Positions 1 to 5,714 of a stretch of DNA of 6,481 nucleotides are shown here, piece after piece. How positions within the stretch are numbered: the first letter of the stretch is position 1; each line of letters begins with the position of its first letter. The DNA is from Synechococcus sp. CO36386bin_37 (GTDB taxonomy: Bacteria > Cyanobacteriota > Cyanobacteriia > PCC-6307 > Cyanobiaceae). Location: the NCBI GenBank assembly GCA_011525445.1, contig WTGE01000423.1, positions 1,774 to 8,254 on the forward strand, written 5' to 3'. A program made the position numbers and the translations under genes. A model generated the notes under the pieces. That model had not been told where the DNA came from and did not search any database. It was given only the letters and a program-made list of their open reading frames with translations.

Positions 1-1
1 G

Positions 2-775
2 CCGGTGGTCTTGACTTCATGGAAGCCATCGGCTGCTGCTGGGGAACCTGAGCTCAAGGCACGCACCATCTTCGGAGTGTGGGCTGGGGTGCCACTCGCA
101 TTCGGTTCGGTTGGTGTTGCGACGGCCTACAACGTGGTCTGGGAAGCACGCCTCAATCAGGTCCCCTGGCAAAGCACAACAGTGGTTCAGTCAGCGTTGC
201 GTCGTCTTGGATTCACTGAGATTCCTGGACGTCTTGTGGAGCGGACTCGTTGGTTAGGAGGCGCAATCCCCAAAATTTCGGCCTATTTACTGGAGTATTT
301 TTACCCGCTGCTCATTGTTGCTGCGCTGTTGATTGTCATTCGTCTGATGGCTTTCCGTTTTCAGCATCGGACGCGATTCCATGATGGAAACCCCGCTGAT
401 CGGCTCGGTCCTGATCGCGATCCATCCAGGCGTTTGATTGTATGGAGTGTGGGGATGACGTCACTTCTTTGGGTTGTGGTGATGAAGAACTTGTTCGTTT
501 TTCATATCTATGCAGGAATGATGCTCCTGCCTTTTGTCGCGCTCGTCCTGGCCTTCACGCTTGAAGCACTCATGGCTCAGCTGAATGGTCTGGGCGTGGT
601 AACTCCAAGACTGATGGATCGGGGACTGGTTCTTGCCTCATGCAGTCTGTTTCTGGTTGTGCTTGTATTTGGGCCTGGTGCTCAAATGCGCCCAAGTGCG
701 GCGCGAGAGTTGAAATTAAGAAACTTTTTCGCTGAATTCAATGTCTACCGTCAGGGCTTGAGTGCTGGAGATTAG
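2..775 (+). CDS. C-terminal part of a multi-pass membrane protein, possibly GT39/ArnT-type glycosyltransferase (5' end outside window)
   Basis: The frame is open to the window edge (codon 2-4 is Pro), so the GTG at 5 is probably internal and the true start lies upstream. Counting from that GTG, 256 residues are visible with about five hydrophobic helices near residues 22-44, 96-117, 143-161, 166-190 and 206-224. A basic, hydrophilic loop lies at about 118-142. The segment at 160-180 (MKNLFVFHIYAGMMLLPFVA), a charged residue followed by a His/Tyr pair and a Leu/Pro-rich helix, resembles the C-terminal helices of dolichyl-phosphate-mannose-type (GT39/ArnT-like) transferases. Such enzymes move sugars from lipid carriers on the outer face of the membrane. 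The catalytic N-terminal loop is not in the window, so this assignment is inference; an unrelated polytopic protein is possible. It ends at TAG 773-775, after which the same frame continues with protein-like sequence (see next entry). Confidence 0.6.
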   Translation, partial: PVVLTSWKPSAAAGEPELKARTIFGVWAGVPLAFGSVGVATAYNVVWEARLNQVPWQSTTVVQSALRRLGFTEIPGRLVERTRWLGGAIPKISAYLLEYFYPLLIVAALLIVIRLMAFRFQHRTRFHDGNPADRLGPDRDPSRRLIVWSVGMTSLLWVVVMKNLFVFHIYAGMMLLPFVALVLAFTLEALMAQLNGLGVVTPRLMDRGLVLASCSLFLVVLVFGPGAQMRPSAARELKLRNFFAEFNVYRQGLSAGD

Positions 776-913
776 GTTTGGCGTGATCGTGAATGGTTTC
801 CAAAATCTCCCACCGCTCAATGTGCTCTTCTGGATGTCCCACCGTGGATTGGCGGCGATCCGAAGGGGGTTCAGTTCAGTGAACCTCCTCGCTTCCCTGA
901 ACGGCCTGATTGA
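776..913 (+). other. In-frame continuation of the membrane-protein gene beyond its TAG stop
   Basis: Immediately after TAG 773-775 the same frame stays open for 45 codons and ends at TGA 911-913. It encodes VWRDREWFPKSP (776-811) followed by a Pro/Gly/aromatic-rich tail that includes VPPWIGGDPKG (836-868) and FSEPPRFPERPD (875-910). The composition looks like a conserved extracytoplasmic tail rather than random sequence. The frame ends 16 bases before the stop of the convergent lipoprotein gene, which is where a natural gene end would be expected. The TAG may be a nonsense mutation (TGG, CAG, GAG or AAG are one change away), a sequencing error, or a read-through stop. Alternatively this is chance-open spacer. 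There is no start codon at its beginning and no ribosome binding site, so it is not a separate gene. Confidence 0.45.
864..889 (+). repeat. Hairpin between convergent genes, possible weak terminator
   Basis: Bases 864-873 (AGGGGGTTCA) pair with 880-889 (TGAACCTCCT) around the loop GTTCAG. In plus-strand RNA this gives ten pairs including one G-U; in minus-strand RNA that position is an A-C mismatch. No T-run follows in either direction, so an intrinsic terminator is not established. It lies between the annotated TAG of the upstream membrane gene and the end of the convergent lipoprotein gene. If the membrane-protein frame really continues to 913, the hairpin is inside coding sequence. Confidence 0.3.
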
Positions 914-929
914 ATCGATCGATCGGTTC

Positions 930-1229
930 TCAGAACCTGAAGAGAGTCTGGGATCCCGTGGCCTGTTTCTGAATCGCCTGCATTTGCCGGCAACTCTTCA
1001 CGACCCCTGTCGTGAAAGGAATCTCTGTCTCGCTCTCTTTGCTTTGTTCGCATTGATAGGCTGCTGCTGTCCATTTCAGGCATTCAGGGCTTGTTGATGA
1101 GCAGACTTGCTCGGCTCCACGTTGCTGGATGAGAAAGTCTTTCATCTGTTGATGCGAGAGACCCTGTTCTCGATCTTGCACACAGCTTGCGATGAGCAGC
1201 AGCAGTGAGGCGAACAGAAAGAATTGCAT
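930..1229 (-). CDS. Small cysteine-rich candidate lipoprotein, function unknown
   Basis: The 99-residue product begins with a hydrophobic stretch ending in a lipobox-like site (LLLLIASC, Cys16), so I infer export and lipid attachment at Cys16. The n-region has no Lys or Arg, which is unusual for a signal peptide. The mature part is polar and carries four further cysteines (43, 50, 60 and 80), a number that could form two disulfides. It also has a Gln/Ser-rich amphipathic character (SHQQMKDFLIQQRG at 25-38). ATG 1229 is the only start after the in-frame TAA at 1247-1245. No good Shine-Dalgarno sequence precedes it; the AGGAGG near 1248 is on the opposite strand. I do not recognise a family. 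It is chosen over overlapping frames because only this one gives a plausible targeting signal and a gene end convergent with its neighbour. Confidence 0.5.
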   Translation of the reverse strand: MQFFLFASLLLLIASCVQDREQGLSHQQMKDFLIQQRGAEQVCSSTSPECLKWTAAAYQCEQSKESETEIPFTTGVVKSCRQMQAIQKQATGSQTLFRF

Positions 1230-1311
1230 GTCTGAACGTGTTTCTTAGGAGGAGCAGAATCAGGGGCTGGCGTTGCAATGAAGACGATTGAAGGCTAGTC
1301 GAGAGACCTAA

Positions 1312-1330
1312 GATCAATGTGGGATCAATG
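1312..1330. repeat. Two direct copies of GATCAATG, 11-base period
   Basis: GATCAATG occurs at 1312-1319 and again at 1323-1330. The copies start 11 bases apart, about one helical turn, between the divergent lipoprotein and permease genes. Same-face direct repeats of this spacing can be regulator-binding half-sites, but two 8-base copies can also occur by chance, and no regulator gene is in the window. Confidence 0.3.
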
Positions 1331-1530
1331 AATCGTGTGTCTTGATTTTTGAGCGGTCCCGTTGACCAATCACTGGCTGAGCTTCTCCTCTGTTTCTGAA
1401 ACTTAGAGAGCTCGAAAATGTTTGATTGATCGTTCTTCCCAGGTGGCCATGGAGCCCACACCGGTCAGCCGCAGCGTCCGTGGATAGATGGTGGGGTGTT
1501 TTGCCGATCGGTGCGCTTTTCAGCAAACTC

Positions 1531-1536
1531 AGGAGG
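1531..1536 (+). promoter_or_regulatory. Ribosome binding site that locates the MFS permease start
   Basis: A perfect AGGAGG lies inside the longest open frame of the permease, which begins at GTG 1496. Translation from 1496 would place this site in coding sequence and add 15 residues without family character. The next suitable start after it is TTG 1541, with a spacing of 4 bases; CTG 1547 and TTG 1553 are alternatives. Confidence 0.5.
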
Positions 1537-1540
1537 GTTG

Positions 1541-2845
1541 TTGGTTCTGCAGTTGTCTCCTCTCAATCGCGCGCTTGAGGCGATTCGACGCCAATTGCTG
1601 CCGTTCCTGTTCGTCCTCTACCTGGTGGCCTACCTCGACCGGGTCAATATCTCCTTCGCCTCTGCGGGTTTGAGCGAAGACCTCGGGCTCACTGCGGCCG
1701 GTTATGGCTTCGCCGCAGGAATTTTTTTTCTTGGGTATGTGCTGTTTGAGATTCCCAGCAATCTGATGCTCGAGCGAGTGGGTGCTCGTCGCTGGATCAG
1801 TCGCATTCTTTTGAGCTGGGGGACGGTGGCGGGTTTGATGGCCTTCATGACCAGTGCCGAGCAGTTCAATGGCTTACGCCTGCTGCTTGGAGCTGCGGAG
1901 GCTGGTTTCTTTCCAGGCATCATCCTTTACCTCAGCCGCTGGGTGCCTTCCGACCAGCGATCACGCACTTTGGCCGGATTCATGTTGGCCATTCCGGTGG
2001 CAGGGTTGCTCGGCGGTCCGATTTCTGCGGCACTCCTGTCCTTGCATGGGTTAGGGGGTCTTGCCGGCTGGCGTTGGTTGTTTCTGATCGAGGCTGTCCC
2101 TGCTCTTGTCCTCGCCTTTGTGGTGTGGCGTTGTCTTCCTGATCGTCCCCACCAGGCTGTCTGGCTTCAGACGGAGGAGGCTGATGCGCTCGAGAACGTG
2201 CTTCGGCAGGAGCAGTGCAAGTTGCTTGAAAACGGCCGTCAGGTGCATGGTCTTCTGGCTGGATTGCGGCAGCCGCGGCTCTGGCTGCTCGGGCTGCTCT
2301 ACATGGCAATCGCAACCGGCTTCTACGGGTTCAGTTTCTGGATTCCACGTTTTGTTGGATCGGCGCTTCCTGCGGCGGAGGCCTCGCCGGTGCTGGCCAA
2401 TCTTTTGAGTGCTGTGCCTTATGCGTTGGCGGTTGCGGCGATGCTGCTGGTCAGCACGTCAGCGGATCGACGTGGAGCGCTTCGTCTTCATCTCTCCGTG
2501 TCCCTTGGAATCGCAGCTTTGGCCCTGGCTTTGGCGGTCGCTGCAGATGGATTGGTGCGCCTGGCTCTGATCAGTGTTGCAACGGCTGCCACTTTTTCCA
2601 GTCTTGGTCCTTTCTGGGCGATCCCATCACAGTTTCTCGGTGGTCGTGCTGCTGCCGGAGGGATCGCCTGGATCAATTCTGTTGGAAACATCGGAGGATT
2701 TCTGGCCCCGATTGTGATGGGCAAGCTGATGATGACCAATGGTGGTGAGAGCCTCGCGTTGGCGGCGCTGGCCCTTGTGTTGCTGCTCGCAGCTCTGTTC
2801 TCCCTTGCCCTGCGCTTGCCTCCCGCTATTCAGCTTCATTCCTGA
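1541..2845 (+). CDS. MFS transporter, anion:cation symporter (organic-anion permease) type
   Basis: A 12-helix inner-membrane permease of about 434 residues counted from TTG 1541. That start is chosen for the AGGAGG just upstream; the frame is open back to GTG 1496 (449 residues). Helix 1 carries the typical ACS-family segment LPFLFVLYLVAYLDRVNISF (20-39). Next come GYVLFEIPSNLMLERVGARRW (65-85, MFS motif A region between helices 2 and 3), LLGAAEAGFFPGIILYL (115-131), and GWRWLFLIEAVPALVL followed by LPDRP (176-203). A cytoplasmic central loop lies at about 204-245. The second half repeats the fold, with ADRRG (308-312) in the helix 8-9 loop. ACS members import carboxylates such as tartrate, galactarate, phthalate derivatives or sugar acids with protons. 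The substrate cannot be read from sequence, and no catabolic genes adjoin it. It stands alone, and its stop lies inside a hairpin. Confidence 0.88.
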   Translation: MVLQLSPLNRALEAIRRQLLPFLFVLYLVAYLDRVNISFASAGLSEDLGLTAAGYGFAAGIFFLGYVLFEIPSNLMLERVGARRWISRILLSWGTVAGLMAFMTSAEQFNGLRLLLGAAEAGFFPGIILYLSRWVPSDQRSRTLAGFMLAIPVAGLLGGPISAALLSLHGLGGLAGWRWLFLIEAVPALVLAFVVWRCLPDRPHQAVWLQTEEADALENVLRQEQCKLLENGRQVHGLLAGLRQPRLWLLGLLYMAIATGFYGFSFWIPRFVGSALPAAEASPVLANLLSAVPYALAVAAMLLVSTSADRRGALRLHLSVSLGIAALALALAVAADGLVRLALISVATAATFSSLGPFWAIPSQFLGGRAAAGGIAWINSVGNIGGFLAPIVMGKLMMTNGGESLALAALALVLLLAALFSLALRLPPAIQLHS

Positions 2846-2858
2846 ACGGGAGGCATTT
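2817..2858 (+). terminator. Two-part hairpin spanning the permease stop codon, likely terminator
   Basis: TGCCTCCCG (2817-2825) pairs perfectly with CGGGAGGCA (2847-2855). Inside it, after a CTA bulge, TTCAG (2829-2833) pairs with CTGAA (2842-2846) around an 8-base loop, giving 14 pairs in all. The permease stop TGA 2843-2845 is in the inner 3' arm. Only three T's follow (2856-2858), so the U-tract is weak. Its position between two convergent genes 17 bases apart suggests it ends permease transcripts and may also slow transcription coming from the opposite strand. Confidence 0.6.
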
Positions 2859-2862
2859 GACT

Positions 2863-3330
2863 TCAAGGGCAACGCCGAAAAGTCACGATGCTGCGAGTGA
2901 GTCCCTTGTCCGGCCAGTTCGGCATCACCCGCCAGGGGGTGTGCACCGTGAGTCGATCGTCGTGGATTTGGAAATGGCGGGTTTGCTCAGTCCCGACCCA
3001 TTCCGGGTTCCAGGACACGTCCACGCGTGTGATCCAGCGGTTCTGCTCAAGCTTGTAGGTGCCGGTGTAAGCAATCATGCTGCTGAGCAATTTGGCCTTG
3101 TCGTCCTCGCTTTCAGCAGGTTGGCGTCCTTGGGCGGAAAGCATGAACGACACGCGCCCTCCCGGAGTGAAGATCACATAACCCGTAGGGGAGTTGCCCA
3201 TGGGAGGAAACGTTTCCCCATCGGATTGGGCTTCCACCAGATAACTCATGAGTTGCCAGGCGCCGTGAATGGTGCAACCCACGGGTGCAATCGGGGGGGA
3301 TTCGCAAGACTGAAGATCACTGAAACTCAC
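2863..3330 (-). CDS. Lipocalin-like domain protein (Lipocalin_5 type)
   Basis: The product has 155 residues from GTG 3330. The family pattern is clear in order: GAWQLMSYLVE (23-33), PTGYVIFTPGGRVSFML (48-64), AYTGTYKLEQN (87-97), a strand with VDVSWNPEWVGTEQTRHF (103-120) and DDRLTVHTPW (124-133). These match the small beta-barrel Lipocalin_5 family (usually about 140-150 residues), whose members are mostly uncharacterised and sometimes sit with polyketide or small-molecule metabolism genes. There is no signal peptide, so it is probably cytoplasmic. TTG 3336 is a longer alternative start, but the AAGGGG site abuts it and is 6 bases from GTG 3330. The gene converges on the MFS permease; no operon partner is visible. 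The ligand is unknown. Confidence 0.82.
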   Translation of the reverse strand: MSFSDLQSCESPPIAPVGCTIHGAWQLMSYLVEAQSDGETFPPMGNSPTGYVIFTPGGRVSFMLSAQGRQPAESEDDKAKLLSSMIAYTGTYKLEQNRWITRVDVSWNPEWVGTEQTRHFQIHDDRLTVHTPWRVMPNWPDKGLTRSIVTFRRCP

Positions 3331-3336
3331 ACCCAA

Positions 3337-3342
3337 CCCCTT
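3337..3342 (-). promoter_or_regulatory. Ribosome binding site for the lipocalin-like gene
   Basis: On the minus strand AAGGGG is followed by TTGGGT and then GTG, a 6-base spacing. The TTG directly adjoining the site would have no spacing, so the site favours GTG 3330 as the start. Confidence 0.45.
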
Positions 3343-3589
3343 GATTAGGCAGCAACTTATCGATTCATTTCAAGCTGAGAGGACCTATGTGTGGGTGGTG
3401 CGATCAAAAACGCGAAGTGAGTCCCGATCTGGTAGTGATGGCTACGCGGGACGCGCTTGCGTGACGATTGTCTGTTGGGACGGAATGGTCTTGTTGATGC
3501 CCATTCAGATGTCGGATTGTCGGCGGTTGCAGAGCAGCAGATCAGCACCTGAATCCCTTCTCTGTCAGTGTTGACTGGTTGGCAGTCAT
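3343..3589. other. Divergent intergenic region, no gene recognised
   Basis: About 250 bases lie between the minus-strand lipocalin-like gene and the plus-strand aminotransferase. Promoters for both must lie here, but no standard -35/-10 pair stands out. Short open frames on both strands have no start signals or recognisable protein character. No tRNA fold or long inverted repeat was seen. Confidence 0.5.
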
Positions 3590-3594
3590 AGGAG
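3590..3594 (+). promoter_or_regulatory. Short-spaced ribosome binding site of the aminotransferase gene
   Basis: AGGAG is only 3 bases from GTG 3598, closer than usual. No ATG occurs nearby in frame, and the protein family pattern begins a few residues later (DARPEVE), so GTG 3598 remains the best start. Confidence 0.45.
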
Positions 3595-3597
3595 CTC

Positions 3598-4701
3598 GTG
3601 GCCATTCCCCCTCCCGATGCCAGGCCGGAGGTTGAGAGATTGAAGGCTTACAGCGCGCCTCTGGAGGGACGCAGGCACTTGCTGCGGCTGGATTTCAACG
3701 AAAACACCCTGGGACCAAGCCCCAGGGTTGTGGAGGCGATCCGGTCTTTCCCGAGCGAGCAGATTGCGATCTACCCCGAATACAACGGCCTTCGGGAGGC
3801 CTTGATTGCCAATCTCGTGTCATCTCCAGCAGGTTTGGCTGCTGCGTTGACCACTTCCCACATTGGCGTGTTCAACGGGGTTGATGCTGCAATCCATGCG
3901 GTGATTCATGCCTATGGCACGGTCGGTGACACCCTGCTCACCACCAGTCCCACCTTCGGGTACTACGCCCCCTGTGCGGGCATGCAGGGGATGGAGATTG
4001 AGGCCGTGCCCCATGAGATGCCGGGGTTTGTGTTCCCGATTGAGGCGATTCGTGCGGCGTTGACGCGCAGACCTCGCGTCTTGATGCTCTGCAATCCCAA
4101 TAATCCCACGGGAACCCGTTTGCCGGCCGCTCGGGTGTTGGACCTCGCTGCCGCTGCGCCTGAAACGCTTGTGGTGGTGGATGAGTTGTATGAAGCGTTC
4201 ACGGGTGACAGCGTTGTCCCTTCAGTTGACTTTGAGTCCGTCCCCAATCTGCTCGTGCTGCGGTCCTTGGCAAAAACGGCGGGTCTTGCAGGCCTGAGGG
4301 TTGGGTTTGCCCTGGGTCATCCCAATGTGGTGGACCGGGTCTGCAGAGTGACAGGCCCTTATGACGTCAACAGTCTGGCGGTCACAGCGGCGATGGTGGC
4401 TTTGGACGATCAGTCCTACACCGACACCTACGTCGCAAAAGTATTGCGTGCGCGTGACTGGATCGCTTCTGTTTTAAGAGGTCAGGGTGTCGTTCACCAT
4501 GTGGCTGGTGGAAATTATCTCTTGCTTTGGCCTCGACGTTCTCCTGAAGTCGTTGAAGCCGAGCTGCGGGGGGCGGGGATTTTGGTGCGATCGATGGCGG
4601 GGAAGCCCCAGCTCGAAGGCGCCTTGCGTCTCAGTATCGGCACTTTGGAACAGATGCAGCATTTTTGGCAGGCTTATCAAGCGATTGATTCAGGGCTCTG
4701 A
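3598..4701 (+). CDS. hisC: Histidinol-phosphate aminotransferase family PLP enzyme
   Basis: A 367-residue fold-type I, class I/II aminotransferase of normal family length and soluble. N-terminal RLDFNENTLGPSP (30-42) and IAIYPEY (56-62) are HisC-type substrate and PLP-contact segments. VFNGVDAAIH (91-100) is the phosphate-cup region. CNPNNPTG (165-172) and VVVDELY (192-198, Asp195 and Tyr198) contact the cofactor. SLAKTAGLAGLRVGF (223-237) holds the Schiff-base Lys226, and LRLSIGT (343-349) supplies Arg344 for the substrate carboxylate. HisC transfers an amino group from glutamate to imidazole-acetol phosphate in histidine synthesis. Paralogues of this family also act on aromatic or other amino acids, and no his genes adjoin. 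The usual Asn of the PYN motif is Asp here (GPYDVNS, 253-259), which could mean altered specificity. It overlaps the asparaginase start by one base, so the two are probably co-translated. Confidence 0.88.
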   Translation: MAIPPPDARPEVERLKAYSAPLEGRRHLLRLDFNENTLGPSPRVVEAIRSFPSEQIAIYPEYNGLREALIANLVSSPAGLAAALTTSHIGVFNGVDAAIHAVIHAYGTVGDTLLTTSPTFGYYAPCAGMQGMEIEAVPHEMPGFVFPIEAIRAALTRRPRVLMLCNPNNPTGTRLPAARVLDLAAAAPETLVVVDELYEAFTGDSVVPSVDFESVPNLLVLRSLAKTAGLAGLRVGFALGHPNVVDRVCRVTGPYDVNSLAVTAAMVALDDQSYTDTYVAKVLRARDWIASVLRGQGVVHHVAGGNYLLLWPRRSPEVVEAELRGAGILVRSMAGKPQLEGALRLSIGTLEQMQHFWQAYQAIDSGL

Positions 4702-5714
4702 TGATTGATCAGGCCGCACTACCCCCAACCTTGCTTCTGCTGGCCACGGGGGGCACGATCGCCGGCGTGGGTGTCACGAGCACCTCCCTCAATGCCTACA
4801 GCGCGGGCGTCAGGGCGGGATCGGAACTCCTTCAGGAGCTTCCGCAGTTGCAGGAGGTGGCCCGGATCAAGGCGGAACAACTGGCCAATGTGGACAGTGC
4901 TGATCTGCAGTTTCAGCATTGGATCCAGCTGGTGACGCGAATTCGTGAGGCTTTTGCTGAGTCCCCCCAGCTGGCGGGAGTGGTGATCACGCACGGCACG
5001 AACACCTTGGAAGAAACCGCCTGGTTGTTGGAGCTGCTCATTGATGATCCGAGGCCGGTGGTGTTGGTGGGAGCGATGCGTCCAGCCACAGCTCTCAGTG
5101 CCGATGGTCCTTTGAACCTTTATCAAGCTGTGAAGGTGGCAACGAGTCCTCAGGCCCGTGGGCATGGAGTTCTCGTGGTGATGGATGGCGCAATTCATGG
5201 CGCCAGGGCTGTCACCAAGTTGGCCACTCAGGGTGTCGGCGCCTTCCAGAGCCCTGGAACGGGGCCTCTGGGCTGGGTGGACGACTGGGGCGTGCACCTT
5301 CCTCTTCCGTCAGGACGTCGTTCCGTTCCCTTCGCTTCGCTGTCTCTGCCATTGAAGTGGCCCGAGGTGGTCATCTTCTATGGCTGTGTCAATCCGTCCA
5401 TGGCCCTCCTCGAAGCACTCCTCGGCTCAGGGGTGCAAGGGCTTGTGTGGACGGGAACAGGGGCTGGTCAGTTGTCTGCGATTGAGCTCGACGCCATCCA
5501 GCGTTGGCCTGGCGTGATGCCGTTGATGTTGCGCGCCAATCGTTGTGGCAGTGGCCCTGTTCATTCCTGTGGGTTTCAGGATGAGCTGGGTCTGTTGCCG
5601 GCAGGAACGCTCAATCCTCAGAAGGCGAGGGTGCTCCTGCTTTTGGTTTTGATCGCCGGGATGGATCGAGCCGCGTTCTCAGCGCTGTTGGCTTCGATGG
5701 GGATCAGCGCATGA
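4701..5714 (+). CDS. L-asparaginase (bacterial type I/II family)
   Basis: A 337-residue enzyme of usual length for the N-terminal-Thr-nucleophile asparaginase/glutaminase family; it hydrolyses asparagine to aspartate and ammonia. LLATGGTIAG (13-22) contains the nucleophile Thr19, with Tyr33 as the likely flap tyrosine. NVDSADL (63-69) gives the substrate-binding Ser66. VITHGTNTLEETA (95-107) is the second active-site motif, with Thr100 and an Asn101 where the classical enzymes have Asp. VGAMRPATALSADGPLNL (123-140) and Lys173 in RAVTKL complete the site, and GTLNPQKARVLL (302-313) is the conserved C-terminal helix. There is no signal peptide, so it is cytoplasmic. It starts at ATG 4701, which overlaps the aminotransferase stop (TGATG); the only upstream Shine-Dalgarno-like sequence is a weak AGGG, so coupling is likely. 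Its 3' end overlaps the minus-strand MBL-fold gene by 11 bases. Confidence 0.9.
   Translation: MIDQAALPPTLLLLATGGTIAGVGVTSTSLNAYSAGVRAGSELLQELPQLQEVARIKAEQLANVDSADLQFQHWIQLVTRIREAFAESPQLAGVVITHGTNTLEETAWLLELLIDDPRPVVLVGAMRPATALSADGPLNLYQAVKVATSPQARGHGVLVVMDGAIHGARAVTKLATQGVGAFQSPGTGPLGWVDDWGVHLPLPSGRRSVPFASLSLPLKWPEVVIFYGCVNPSMALLEALLGSGVQGLVWTGTGAGQLSAIELDAIQRWPGVMPLMLRANRCGSGPVHSCGFQDELGLLPAGTLNPQKARVLLLLVLIAGMDRAAFSALLASMGISA

Larger units (their letters stand above)
1230..1540. other. Intergenic region of about 311 bases upstream of two divergent genes
   Basis: This stretch separates the minus-strand lipoprotein gene from the plus-strand MFS permease, so it should hold both promoters. 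I could not identify a convincing -35/-10 pair for either. Visible contents are an 8-base direct repeat (1312-1330), a 12-codon ATG frame at 1449-1487 (MEPTPVSRSVRG) preceded closely by AGGTGG, and the permease ribosome binding site at 1531-1536. Longer open frames here lack protein-like composition and are treated as chance. Confidence 0.6.

Noticed and set aside
411..420. GATCGCGATC, resembling the cyanobacterial HIP1 octamer GCGATCGC
   Set aside because: It is not an exact HIP1 and I saw no exact copy in the window. It is part of coding sequence.
925..937. Palindrome GGTTCTCAGAACC at the lipoprotein stop
   Set aside because: A single base separates the arms, so RNA cannot form the full hairpin. 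It has no T-run, and a 13-base palindrome alone is weak evidence for an operator.
762..1097. Plus-strand open frame of 111 codons
   Set aside because: It overlaps the end of the membrane gene and lies antisense to most of the lipoprotein gene. It has no ribosome binding site or domain character, and its frame differs from the more protein-like continuation at 776-913.
1084..1461. Minus-strand open frame of 125 codons
   Set aside because: It overlaps the lipoprotein gene on the same strand in another frame and has low-complexity Ser/Leu/Arg composition with no motif.
3341..3605. Short open frames on both strands between the lipocalin-like and aminotransferase genes
   Set aside because: There is no ribosome binding site, the Ser/Arg/Cys-rich composition is typical of non-coding translation, and one runs over the aminotransferase start.
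4719..5297. Long minus-strand open frame of 192 codons
   Set aside because: It is entirely antisense to the asparaginase gene, whose motifs are unmistakable. The open frame is a codon-bias by-product.
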